Translations under genes and position numbers: made by a program
The notes under the pieces: model-generated
The model's input: the letters and a program-made list of their open reading frames with translations, nothing else
Database searches by the model: none
Told to the model about the DNA's origin: nothing
Assembly: GCA_023205875.1 (NCBI GenBank)
Contig: CP060762.1
Location: 186,001 to 250,000 of the forward strand
Direction: 5' to 3'
DNA length: 64,000 nucleotides
Origin: Chloropicon primus
Taxonomy: Eukaryota > Chlorophyta > Chloropicophyceae > Chloropicales > Chloropicaceae
Shown here: positions 37,000 through 47,726 of the stretch, in pieces
Layout of the letters: each line of letters starts with the position of its first letter
Numbering within the stretch: position 1 is the first letter of the stretch

Positions 37000-37708
37000 A
37001 TGACGACCCCTCCGGCTTCGAGGAAGGTGTGGGTGGTGCCTTGGGTCCTGGTCTTGGGCCTCCTGGGCTTGTTGGGCAACGCACTCGGGGCTGTGCCCGC
37101 ACCCAGTGGTCTCGTCACGAGACAAACGTATTCCCCCTTGGGGAACAGGCTTACTTTGGAGTGGGCAGCGAGCAGATGCTCGAACGAGCCAGGGACCGAG
37201 GACGTGGACGAGTTGTACAGCTACATCATCTCCGTCTTTCATGCGGTCAATGACTCGCTGGTGGCGACCGAGGAGACAAAGAAGGAACCTTGCAGGGGGA
37301 CTGGCATAATAGGGAAAGCAGGTTGGGTCTTTCGTGATGTTCCTGTCAGTTTCCAACTCACTGGGCTGGAGCCCTACAGCGAGTACCTCGTTGGTGTGCA
37401 GGGAAGGGACGACAGCACGCTTGAGGTGAGTGCAATGAGCCCAAAAGTTCTCGCCAAGCCAAGGAAGACGCCCAAGGGCTCAGGCGTAGACCAAGTGGAA
37501 AAGAATGGCGTAGCGTTTAGCTTTGACAAGGTGGTGATTGAGGAGGACATCGTGGAACTCTTTTCTTGGAACACAGACCCTGGAGTCTGGGAGTCCTGGC
37601 TTGGCCAAGATCACATGACCGGGTTCTCGGGATGGACGGAAGGGATAGAGCACCAGACTTTGGCGTTCGATGCGGACAACGACGGAGATATGGATGTAAG
37701 TAGTTCGA

Positions 37709-37744
<36 letters not shown>

Positions 37745-40700
37745 CTATGATATGTTGGGCTCGGGTCTGGCGTGTGCGTGCGTTCTGACTTTGTTTCTCG
37801 TTGCTGCTCAGCTCTTGTTCGTGATGGGGGGTGTCCACCCCAATCTGTTGATCTTGAACAACGGGACAGGCGATGTGTGGCATGCCCCGCGATACTTGGA
37901 GGCGGCTGAATCTGGCGAGGAGCAGCTCACGTTGGCTCGGCCATGGAATGCTTGGCCCGCTCAAGATTCTCGTGCCGCTGTAGCCGGGGACTTCAACGGC
38001 GACGGAAGGGTGGATATTTTCATCGCAAACAGCAACGAGAAGAATCAAATATACTGGGGCAACGGATGGGAAGGGCCTTCGAACGATGTGCCATCTTTCG
38101 TGGTCACGGGCGACACCAACGTGGACAATGGCGGAGACGTGATGTTCTTCTCGAAGGACTCGCGTGCAGTCGTGACTGGGGACTTCGACGGGGATGGAGA
38201 CCTTGACTTGTACGTGGCAAACTTCAAACAAACCAACGAGCTTCTCTTGAACGATGGATCTGGGAACTTCGTGAGAGCGTTACAAGACGAGTCGACATCC
38301 GATCTGACCTGGGGTGTGGGAGTTGTCGCAGCAGATTTTGACGGCGATGGAAACCTGGACCTGTACGAGGTTTGCGACGTGCCGTTCATGGCTGGCGGGA
38401 ATCCAGAAGACGCGAGGAATAGACTGTACATGGGCCAGGGCGATGGTAGTTTTGTTCGCGCAGACCCGGGGAACGACGCAGAGGCCAGAACAGACAACTC
38501 GTGTGGGGTCGTCGCGGGCGACTTTAACGGGGATGGGTGAGTTTGCTGCGAACGTGAGAAGACAGTAGAAACTTTTTTGGTCACTGACAAGTCGTCGTCG
38601 TCGTCGTCGTTCTATCTCTTCACTCTTTTGCGATTGCAATAACAGGCTGGTCGATATTTTCGTAGCGAGTTGCCTCGAAACACAGTATAACGAGTTGCTT
38701 ATCAACACTGGATCGGGCAGCTTCAGTTCTGCTGATGGCATGGACGCAACGAGGAAGAAGTCTTCAAAACAAGTCAATTCGATCGCCGCCTGCGATTTGG
38801 ATTCAGATGGGGACTTAGACTTGTGGATCGGGGGCCATCCGTCCATGGTGTTGCTGAACGATGGCACAGCAAAGTTCTATGAGGTTTCCGAAGGAAATCT
38901 CTCAACTGTGATAGGAGCTGGTGCCTCGTGCTTTGATGCAACAGGCGACGGAAAGAACGATTTGTTTGTGAACACAAGGTCATCAATTGGCAAGGCGGAG
39001 TTTTTGAAGAGCAGGGCGCGCTATCAATTTGAGGAGTCGGAAGCAGGAGCACTGTCAAGATCCCGTGAGGGCACCAAACATGTCGAAGTGGTCGATGTCG
39101 ACGACGATGGAGATCTGGTAAGTTTTGACACCTTTTTTTTTGGAGCGACCACAAATACGTAGAATGCCTGATCTAACTCGCTCCTTGGCACCCACAGGAT
39201 TTGGTTGTTGTCACCCATACAAATGAGTATCCCTTACAGGTCCTCTTGAACGATGGCATCGGAAACTTCGCTTCTGCTTCAGTGACCCAGAGTGAAGGAC
39301 CCTGCGACCATGCTGCACACATAGACATGAACGGAAATGGCCAACCTGACTTGTTTATCTCGAAAAGGCAAGGAACCACCGGCCCTGTTAAGAACGCAGT
39401 CTACTTCAACAATGGCAACGATGCGGACGAAGGTCCCTTTGACCTTCTGACGGACGAAAATATAATTCAAGAGCTGCTGGACGTGCTGGAGTATCCTTCG
39501 AGATTCGCTCTTGTGGCGGACTTTAACTCGGATGGAAGGGATGATTTGTTCCTTGTGAATGATCTTGCGAACGTCCCCAATGGGCTTTTCCTGAGCGATG
39601 GAAGTCTCGGACACAACTTCGTTCGAAATTTGGACACCTCTTCGAGAGCAGGGCAATCATTGAAAGCTGTTGCGTTTGATGCCGATGCGGACGGCGATCT
39701 CGACATTTTCGTTGTCTATCGCAATGAAACCTGCGAGCTTTTGATCAATGATGGCGCAGGAAACTTTGAGGCAAGCCCTGTTGCTCTTGGCGAAGACGAA
39801 GAAGGAACATTAGTAAGATCTTGGAGTAGCGCAGTTGCTGCAGACTTCAACGGAGATGGAATAACGGATTTGTATGTCAGTGCAGAGGATTACGAGGACA
39901 CGAACGTGTTACTCCTTGGGGATGGCAGTGGAGAATACTCGGTGATATCGGACGGAGAAGCGATTACAAGTGACGCATGCCCAGGGTTAGATTACGTTGG
40001 GATTGACATCGATGGAGATGGAGATGGTACGTTCTGTTTTAGATTCACTCTTGCTTCAAATCCTCATCTTTGTTGACACTTCTCTCGTTCTTTTTCCTCC
40101 CCAAAGTGGATTTGCTAGGCGTGGACAAGGAGGATGCGAGTGCTCTCTACGTCAACGATGGGTCAGGTTCATTTACACAAGTGGATCTCGGCTTCATCAC
40201 TCACTCGGGCGAAGCGAGAGGCGTTGCTGCTGCTGATTTCGACGGCGATGGAGACATTGATCTTTTGTACTACACGAGCATGTTGAGCACTAACAAACTC
40301 TACTTGCCGTGTGGTTCAGGCTATTCGCTAACTCCAGAAGGACGGTGCATTGCGCCGTCAGTCAGGCCAGATGTCACAATCTCTCCAGCTTCTGCAGAAA
40401 CCAAGGGAGCGGCTCTGGCAGTCGTCCAGGGATATCTGGGCAGTGATCCCGAGGGTTCTGTGACCATTGGGGGAAATCTTTGCAGTGTATCAAGCTACGT
40501 CAGCCACAAGTTATGGATATGTCAGATTCCAGAGGGTGCTTCAAGCAGCGTGGAAGTCGTTGTGGAGAATTATGGCCACATTTCTCAGCCCACACACTTT
40601 GCTTATGACCCACCGAGAATTGAGTCAATTGAGCCACAGTTCTTTCAAATTGATTCACCCTTCACTGAAATGGCTTTCACAATCCGTGGATCAAACTTTG

Positions 40701-43700
40701 GAGCAAGCAGGATTGTGAATATCGGGGGTGCAGCTTGCCTTCCTTCCATTGATAGCCCTGACCACGATCCTCATGAAGTTATCTACTGTGAAGTAAGAGC
40801 AAATGGAGATGGTTGGAATTCCTCGTTCTTGTCTGCAGGACTGCTTGATGTAAGCGTAGCAGTTGAAGATCAATCTGACAACACTGGGAAAGCGTGTCAG
40901 GCAGCACAAGCTGGCAGCTTGAAGTGCTTGTGTCCAGAGGGACAAGAATACAAAGACGATGAATGTGTCAGTTGCACTGCAAACCATTATTCAGATGGCA
41001 CAATGTGTATAGCTTGCCCGCTAGGGTCTGTAATCCCTGCGAACGAGAACAGCGAGAACACAGGAGCTGACTCTGATGCCTGTGTGTGTGGCGTAAATGC
41101 TGCACTGAACACTGGTACTGGTCGCTGCGAGTGCAAAGCAGGGTATGGCGGTGATGCCACGGTGGCCAACGTTGGTTGCGGTGAGTGTGGCACTGGAGCT
41201 TACAAGGGTGACATGGGCAATACGCAATGCACCCCGTGCCCTGGAGGATCTTCCATAGTTGGCGGGGTCTCCAATTCCACTGACTCTGATGCCTGTGTGT
41301 GTGGCGTAAATGCTGCACTGAACACTGGTACTGGTCGCTGTGAGTGCAAAGCAGGGTATGGCGGTGATGCCACGGTGGCCAACATTGGTTGCAGCGCTTG
41401 TGGCACTGGAGCTTACAAGGGTTCTATGGGCAACACGCAGTGTACTTCTTGCCCATCTGGATCGTCTATTTCTGGTGGGATCACCAACTCCACTGATGCT
41501 GCATCATGTGTCTGTGGTATCAATGCAGAGCTGAACGAAGTAACTGATCGCTGCGAGTGCAGCGCAGGGTATGGTGGTGATGCAACGAATGAATTTGTTG
41601 GTTGCTATGGGTGTGGTAGTAGTCGTTATAAGAACGATGTTGGAAACACACCGTGCACGCCGTGTCCATCTGGATCCTTGATTACCGAAGGCATCACCAA
41701 TGCCACTCATGAGGATTCATGTATCTGTAACAGTCATTCTGAGCTTAAGCAGCCAGGTATATGTGTCGCTTGGATGCCCTGTGAACCTCCCGAATGTATG
41801 TGCAGTCCAGGATATAAGGGCTCTGCGTCATCTATTCATGGTTGCAGTGAATGCGGTACAGGGAGCTTCAAGTCATATGCTGCAAATGGGCCATGCACTC
41901 CTTGCCCTGCAGGATCGTCTATTTCTGGTGGGGTCACCAACGCCACTGATGCTGCATCATGCGTCTGTGGTATCAATGCGCAGATGAATGATGCCACTGG
42001 TCGTTGCGAGTGCAAAGCAGGGTATGGCGGTGACGCCACAGTGGTGAGCATCGGTTGCAGCGCTTGTGGCTCTACTGGCTACAAGGAGGAAGATGGAAAT
42101 GCACAATGCACTCCTTGTCCCATGGGTGCATTGATTACTAATGGCACCACCAATGCTACTGACTCAGAATCTTGTGTCTGCGGAGGGAATGCCGGGATAA
42201 ATGTAGTTGGTGATCGCTGCGAGTGCAAAGCAGGGTATGGCGGTGACGCCACAGTGGTGAGCATCGGTTGCAGCGCTTGTGGCTCTACTGGCTACAAGGA
42301 GGAAGATGGAAATGCACAATGCACTCCTTGTCCTATGGGCGCATTGGTTACTAATGGCACCACCAATGCTACTGACTCAGAATCTTGTGTCTGTGGCGTC
42401 AATTCAGCATTCGGCGACGAGAGTGATCGCTGCCTTTGCAAACCAGGATACGGTGGAGATGCTACGAGCATCTATGGTTGCAGCCCTTGTGGCACTGGAG
42501 CTTACAAGGGTGACATGGGCAATACGCAATGCACCCCGTGCCCTGGAGGATCTTCCATAGTTGGTGGGGTCTCCAATTCCACTGACTCTGATGCCTGTGT
42601 GTGTGGCGTAAATGCTGCACTGAACACTGGTACTGGTCGCTGCGAGTGCAAAGCAGGGTATGGCGGTGACGCCACAGTGGTGAGCATCGGTTGCAGTGCG
42701 TGCGGCATTCTTGCTCACAAAGGCACAGTCGGGAACACGCAATGCACCCCTTGTCCCGCAGGATCGTCTGTTTCTGGTGGAGTTACCAACGCCACTGATT
42801 CTAGCTCGTGTGGTTGTGGTATCAATGCAGAGCTGAACCAAGTGAGCGGTCGTTGTGAGTGCAGTGCAGGCTATGGTGGCGACGCCACGAATAGCTTAAT
42901 TGGTTGCAGTCCATGTGGCATTCTTGCTTACAAGGGTGACATGGGCAATACACAATGCACCCCGTGCCCCGGAGGATCATCTGTTTCTGGTGGAGTTACC
43001 AACGCCACTGATTCTAGCTCGTGTGGTTGTGGTATCAATGCAGAGATGAATGTTGCCACTGGTCGTTGTGAGTGCAGTGCAGGCTATGGTGGCGACGCCA
43101 CGAATAGCTTAATTGGTTGCAGTCCATGTGGCATTCTTGCTTACAAGGGTGCTAAGCGCAATGCCCAATGCACTCCTTGCCCTGCAGGATCGTCTGTTTC
43201 TGGTGGGGTCTCCAACGCCACTGATGCTGCATCATGCGTCTGTGGTATCAATGCAGAGATGAATGTTGCCACTGGTCGTTGCGAGTGCAGTGCGGGACAT
43301 GGCGGTGATGCCACGGTGGCCAACATTGGCTGCAACATCTGTGGCACCAGCGCATTCAATGGTGATGTGGGTAACGTGCAATGCACCCCATGTCCCTCTG
43401 GAAGCACGGTGCGCGACGGGGTAACAGCGACCAGCATGGAAGAATGCTTTTGTGATGTTGGAACGGTGACAATGGGTAGTGCGGATACTTCGATCTCATG
43501 CCAGTGCGCTCCTGGTTATTTTGGCTCTGCGCTTGATAACACGTGTGACTTGTGCCCTGTGGGTGGCTACAAGGACACGCCGGGAGATGCTGTAGCGTGC
43601 ATGCCGTGCACAAGCAAATTGGGAGAGGGTGCCACCACGCCGAAGCAAGGATCGCTTTCTTCCGAGGAATGCGTGTGTGGAAACGGGTATTACATGCACC

Positions 43701-45774
43701 GGGGAATGTGCATGCCTTGCGAAGTAGGGGCCTTGTGCCCTGGCGGCAACATCAGTAGCATGATCGCCCTTCCAGGGTTTTGGAGATCGGACCCTGCTTC
43801 AACTTCGTTCTTTAGCTGTGAGAGTCCCAACGGCTACACCCTCTGGTAAGTATTTCGCCACCTTTCCTCTCTTTCTAGTAGCTTATCTCCAGTCAGTCTA
43901 ACATCACCTTTGCGCCTTCTGTTCTACGCCTCAGCATGGGAGGAGCTTCCAACCACACGGGAAGCGGGGCTTCGGGACCCCTGTGCCGAGAGGGGCACGA
44001 GGGTCTCTTGTGCTCCAAATGTACGAAAGGGTATGGCAAGACTTACGGAGTTTGCGCCAAGTGCGATTCCTCCTTCAGTGCCAGCGGCATCATTTTCGTC
44101 TTGTTTGCGATCTTTGCTTTTTTCGCCTTGCTCTACGGATTAGTCTCCAACAACCTGAGGAAGGCCACTGCACATGCCAACTCAAAGGACGAAGAATCCA
44201 TTGCTCTGAGTGTGGTGAAGATCATAATCAACTGGCTGCAGATGGCATCCATAGCCGCACAGGTCCGGGTGACCTCGAACGAGAGCATGGACAGGTTTTT
44301 CCAGATCCAAGATGTCTCGAACGTCTCGCCCTTTCAGTTCAGCAGCTTCAATTGCATGGTGCAGGCGGATTATTACGCCCAATTTTACTCGGCGCTGGTC
44401 ATCCCCCCAGCTTGCGTGATCCTCGGCCTGTGCCTGACGGGGATCCACTTTTTGAAGAGGACCACCAAGAACATACGATTCGGGGACATGTTTGTGATGG
44501 TGAGCCAGATGCTCTGGTTTTTCACTTACAGCATGGTGAGCCAGATTCTTCTCGGAATCTTCGAGTGCCGCGATTTGGACCGGGGTGTGTCTGTGTTGTC
44601 CGCAGACTTGTCCGTGCAATGTGAGACCTCCAAGCACGACTCTGCCGTGAAGTTGGGGTACATTTTCGGACTGCTGTACATTGTCGGCATACCTCTGCAA
44701 GTATTTGCCCAGCTCTACTGGTATCGAGGGAACCTGGCCGATCAGTCGGTGAAAGTGAGGTACATGTTCATGTTCCACAACTACCGGGAGGGACTTTACT
44801 GGTACGAGTGCGTCAACATGCTGAGGAAGATCGGCTTGGTCACGGCTTTGGTTCTCCTTCAAGAGGATCTTGGGACCCAAGTCTTCGCCCTGAGTGTGAT
44901 TTCGATGACCTACTTGACCCTTCACGCTTACATCAAGCCGTACACTTCTCGGACGCTGAACGAGCTGGAAACCGCGGCTTTGTTCGTGACAGCCCTCACA
45001 CTCAGCACGTGCAGCTTCTTTTACTCGAATCCGACGGGAACCGGGAACCCCGTCGTGGAGCATGGGTTGACCTGGAGTGTGATCGTACTGAGCACGTGCT
45101 TGCTCATTTGCAGTCTTGCAATTCTCGGCAAGGGGGGATTGGTCGCTTTCACCCGTGGGAAGCCTGCGGGGGGGAACTCCCAGCTGCCTTCCAAAATATC
45201 CAAGGAGTACCTTAAGAGCGAAGACGCCGAGAATTGCGTTGGATCGCCATCCCAGTTCAAGTCCTTGCTTTCTCACGACGGAAATCTGTCTCATGAAGGA
45301 GATCCTGACAGTCCAGCAAGCTTGGCAACGAAGAAGGTTGTGATGGCAAACCCTCTGGCACAAAGCCAGTCTCAGAATGGGAGACTTACCCCACTGCCCT
45401 CTGCTGTCGAGAAGCATCTTCGCCGCCTGAGCGGTGCGGGTGAAGGTGAGCCACGCGGGGAGCAATATTCCTCACCTGCGGTGAGGAACCCGCTGTGTCC
45501 TGTGATTTCAGACCTCCCTGGGAAAGAGATTCACGCGCAAAATGACGAGGAGGCATCGCACTTACCAGAAAAAGTGGTTCAGAAGGTCGGGGCGACAATA
45601 ATAACGCAGACCTCCTCTGCAGACCATGAAAAGGTGGTCTCTAACGCTGGTGGAGTGGAGAATCCTTTGAGTGCGGAGCAAGCGATTGATGGACACGCAA
45701 AGGATCTCGACGGTGAGACCAGCGGCAGAAAGAGCCAAGTGGCACAGAATCCCATGATGTCGCAGCTTGTATAG
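37000..45774 (+). CDS. Giant receptor-like protein: FN3-like, FG-GAP, IPT, cysteine repeats, multi-span membrane domain
   Basis: Six exons: 37000-37695, 37812-38536, 38646-39117, 39198-40026, 40107-43845 and 43935-45774; all borders are GT-AG and all phases agree, giving 2,766 residues. A signal peptide (1-31) precedes an FN3-like region. FG-GAP/VCBS repeats (about 220-980) follow, with many DxDxDG calcium loops such as GDFNGDGRVDIF and DFDGDGDLDLY. IPT/TIG-like parts lie at about 1010-1180. About eleven 71-residue cysteine repeats (about 1190-2105) contain CTPCPxGSS and CECxAGYGGDA. The last exon codes a cysteine cap and about 8-10 membrane spans, then a 200-residue cytosolic tail. A cell-surface sensing or adhesion role is inferred. 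Confidence 0.8.
37706..37744. repeat. (ATG)n microsatellite in intron 1
   Basis: About eleven ATG units lie inside the first intron of the giant receptor gene. The resulting poly-Met and poly-His open frames are artefacts. Confidence 0.85.
41080..43440. repeat. Coding tandem array, about 213-bp units
   Basis: About eleven units of 71 codons inside exon 5 of the giant receptor. Most keep the exact length; one unit near 41.7-41.9 kb is longer and divergent. The second and eighth units (about 41187 and 42486) are nearly identical in DNA although 1.3 kb apart, as are the two adjacent units at about 42060-42420. This suggests recent duplication or gene conversion. Confidence 0.85.
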
Positions 45775-46218
45775 TATAGTAAAATCGATGGTTGGTGCAC
45801 AATAACATATGTTTTTCTGTTTTCCTACAATCAGAGGAGGTCAGGTCCATTGTGTTAGCGAGTCAGGCTGCGGCGGCGGCTTCCGCTAGGGAGTGGACGT
45901 CATCCTCATCATCTTCTACAACAAACTTCTAACGATCGACGTGCCTTCATTGCCTTGCCCTCCCCCCCCCCGCCACGCCCCAATCCAAGAAAAATTTCAA
46001 GGGCCGGCCGAAAATTGGCATTGATAAAATCCGTCGCACGTTATGATGAAAGCGGCGAGGCGGTGGCGTGGCGTGGCGTGAATTGGTTCGGTATTCTCAA
46101 CGACGGAAGGGGCGAGGCGGTGGCGGTGTATCGTCGTCATCGAGCGGGATCTGCGACGAGGATCAAGAACGTCACGCACCTGCAGCTGCAATAGGCGTGT
46201 CAGAGCAGTGAACAAAGG
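45775..46218. other. Intergenic before LPMO gene
   Basis: A 444-bp spacer. A GGCGAGGCGGTGGCG unit occurs twice (about 46053 and 46109), with GTGGC repeats. No CTTTCGA element and no gene are seen. Confidence 0.45.
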
Positions 46219-47445
46219 ATGAAGATCAAGAGGGAGGTCCTCGCGATGGCGTGGCTCGCCGTCGTGGTCGCCGCGGCGGGAGTGAGTGGGCACGGCCTGC
46301 TGACGAAGCCAGGGGGAAGGTCATTCAAGGCTTGGGAGGATACGCAGAGAGGCTGGCCCTACGGACCCAGGCAGCCCGAATGGAATCCGCACTCGATGAA
46401 CCGCGGGGGAGTGTGTGGAACCTCACAGACAGACGCCACGAGGAACTACAACAATCCCAAGGATGTGAACGGCAATCCCTTCACTCCGCCGGTGACGGAC
46501 ACCTACGAAGCGGGTCAGGTCTACGATTTCGAGTTCATCATAACGGCCCACCACTATGGCCACGTCGAGCTGAGACTGTGCAGGGACTGGCGGAGGCCGA
46601 CCCAAGCTTGCTTCGACGCCCACCCTCTGGAGTTCGTCTCGGATGAGCTTTACGGCGCGCTTCCTGATCCGAGGCACCCGGAGAGGGGTTATATGGCCCC
46701 CGCGAACCACATCGAGAGGCGCGTCCCGCCTTCCGGGGGTGCTTTCGAGGGCGGGATGCAGTTCCGCATGAAGTTTAGGATCCCTTTGAGCATCGGAAGG
46801 TGCGATCATTGCGCGCTGCAGTGGACTTACGTGACGGCGAACTCTTGCCTCGTCGGCGGGTACAGGCAGTACGACTTCCCCGATCCTTCTTGGTGGGCGG
46901 GCCATCTTCCGGACTGCGAGCAGACCGAGAACTGGCCCCGCGACGGAAGCGCGTTCCCGGAGCAGTTCTGGAATTGTGCGGACGTGAGGATCGTGCCATC
47001 AGGGAGCAGCACGCCGCTGCCAGCACCTGCCCCAAGACCATTGCCTGTGCCAGAGAGAAAACCATTGCCTGTGCCAGAGCCAAAACCATTGCCAGCGCCA
47101 GAGCCAAAACCATTGCCAGCGCCAGAGCTTGTGCCGAGGTGGGGGGCTTGTGGCGGGCGGAGTACAGAGCACTGCCGCCAGGACAAGAGATGCTCCCGAT
47201 GCGCACACGGCTGGGCTTGCAAAAGAGAAAGTGAATGGTATTGGCAATGCCTCCCGAGAAGATCCTCGAGCAGCAGCAGGGGGGCCACGGTGACCTCCAG
47301 ACCAGCGACTACTCTCGTGCCGAGGTGGGGGGCTTGTGGCGGGCGGAGTACAGACCACTGCCGCCAGGACAAGAGATGCTCCCGATGCGCACACGGCTGG
47401 ACTTGCACAAGAGAAACTGAATGGTATTGGCAGTGCCTCCCATAA
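46219..47445 (+). CDS. AA15-type lytic polysaccharide monooxygenase with two CBM1-like modules
   Basis: A 408-residue secreted protein. The signal peptide (1-24, ending AAGVSG) leaves His25 as the mature N terminus (HGLLTKPGGR), as needed for the copper histidine brace. The second copper ligand is probably His112 in AHHYGHVELRLC. Further AA15-like parts are CFDAHPLEFV, CDHCALQWTYVTANSC and FWNCADVRI. A proline-rich linker (PEPKPLPAPE repeats) leads to two CBM1-like modules (about 305-347 and 367-408) with CGGRSTEHCRQDKRCSRCA and WYWQCLP. The enzyme would oxidatively cleave cellulose or chitin outside the cell; which one is not decided. It precedes a GH45 gene with related modules. Confidence 0.85.
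   Translation: MKIKREVLAMAWLAVVVAAAGVSGHGLLTKPGGRSFKAWEDTQRGWPYGPRQPEWNPHSMNRGGVCGTSQTDATRNYNNPKDVNGNPFTPPVTDTYEAGQVYDFEFIITAHHYGHVELRLCRDWRRPTQACFDAHPLEFVSDELYGALPDPRHPERGYMAPANHIERRVPPSGGAFEGGMQFRMKFRIPLSIGRCDHCALQWTYVTANSCLVGGYRQYDFPDPSWWAGHLPDCEQTENWPRDGSAFPEQFWNCADVRIVPSGSSTPLPAPAPRPLPVPERKPLPVPEPKPLPAPEPKPLPAPELVPRWGACGGRSTEHCRQDKRCSRCAHGWACKRESEWYWQCLPRRSSSSSRGATVTSRPATTLVPRWGACGGRSTDHCRQDKRCSRCAHGWTCTRETEWYWQCLP
47131..47443. repeat. Duplicated CBM1-like module, offset 186 bp
   Basis: The two modules (47131-47257 and 47317-47443) are almost identical in DNA, starting GTGCCGAGGTGGGGGGCTTG. This is a recent duplication inside the LPMO gene. Confidence 0.85.
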
Positions 47446-47726
47446 CCTCGTTCCTAATCCAGTTCAGTTTGTTTTCCCATGCCACCATTGTTCTTGCTCT
47501 CCATTGTTCTTGCTCTCCCTGGCTCAACCGCAGCCGAGTAGTGGCATGGCGATCCCTCTCGCTGATCAAGCGGAGATAGATGAGGATCGTGGAGATTAGC
47601 TGCTTTGCAATTGATTGCAACCAACGCGGTGGCTGGGCAGCACCAGACGACGACAAGGACGACGACAAGGACGACAAGGACGACGACGAGTGAGCTCAGA
47701 ACACATCAGGATTTTTGGTCACGAGA

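Noticed and set aside
36453-37118. 221-codon minus-strand frame over the giant receptor start
   Set aside because: It overlaps two well-supported genes and reads through low-complexity sequence.
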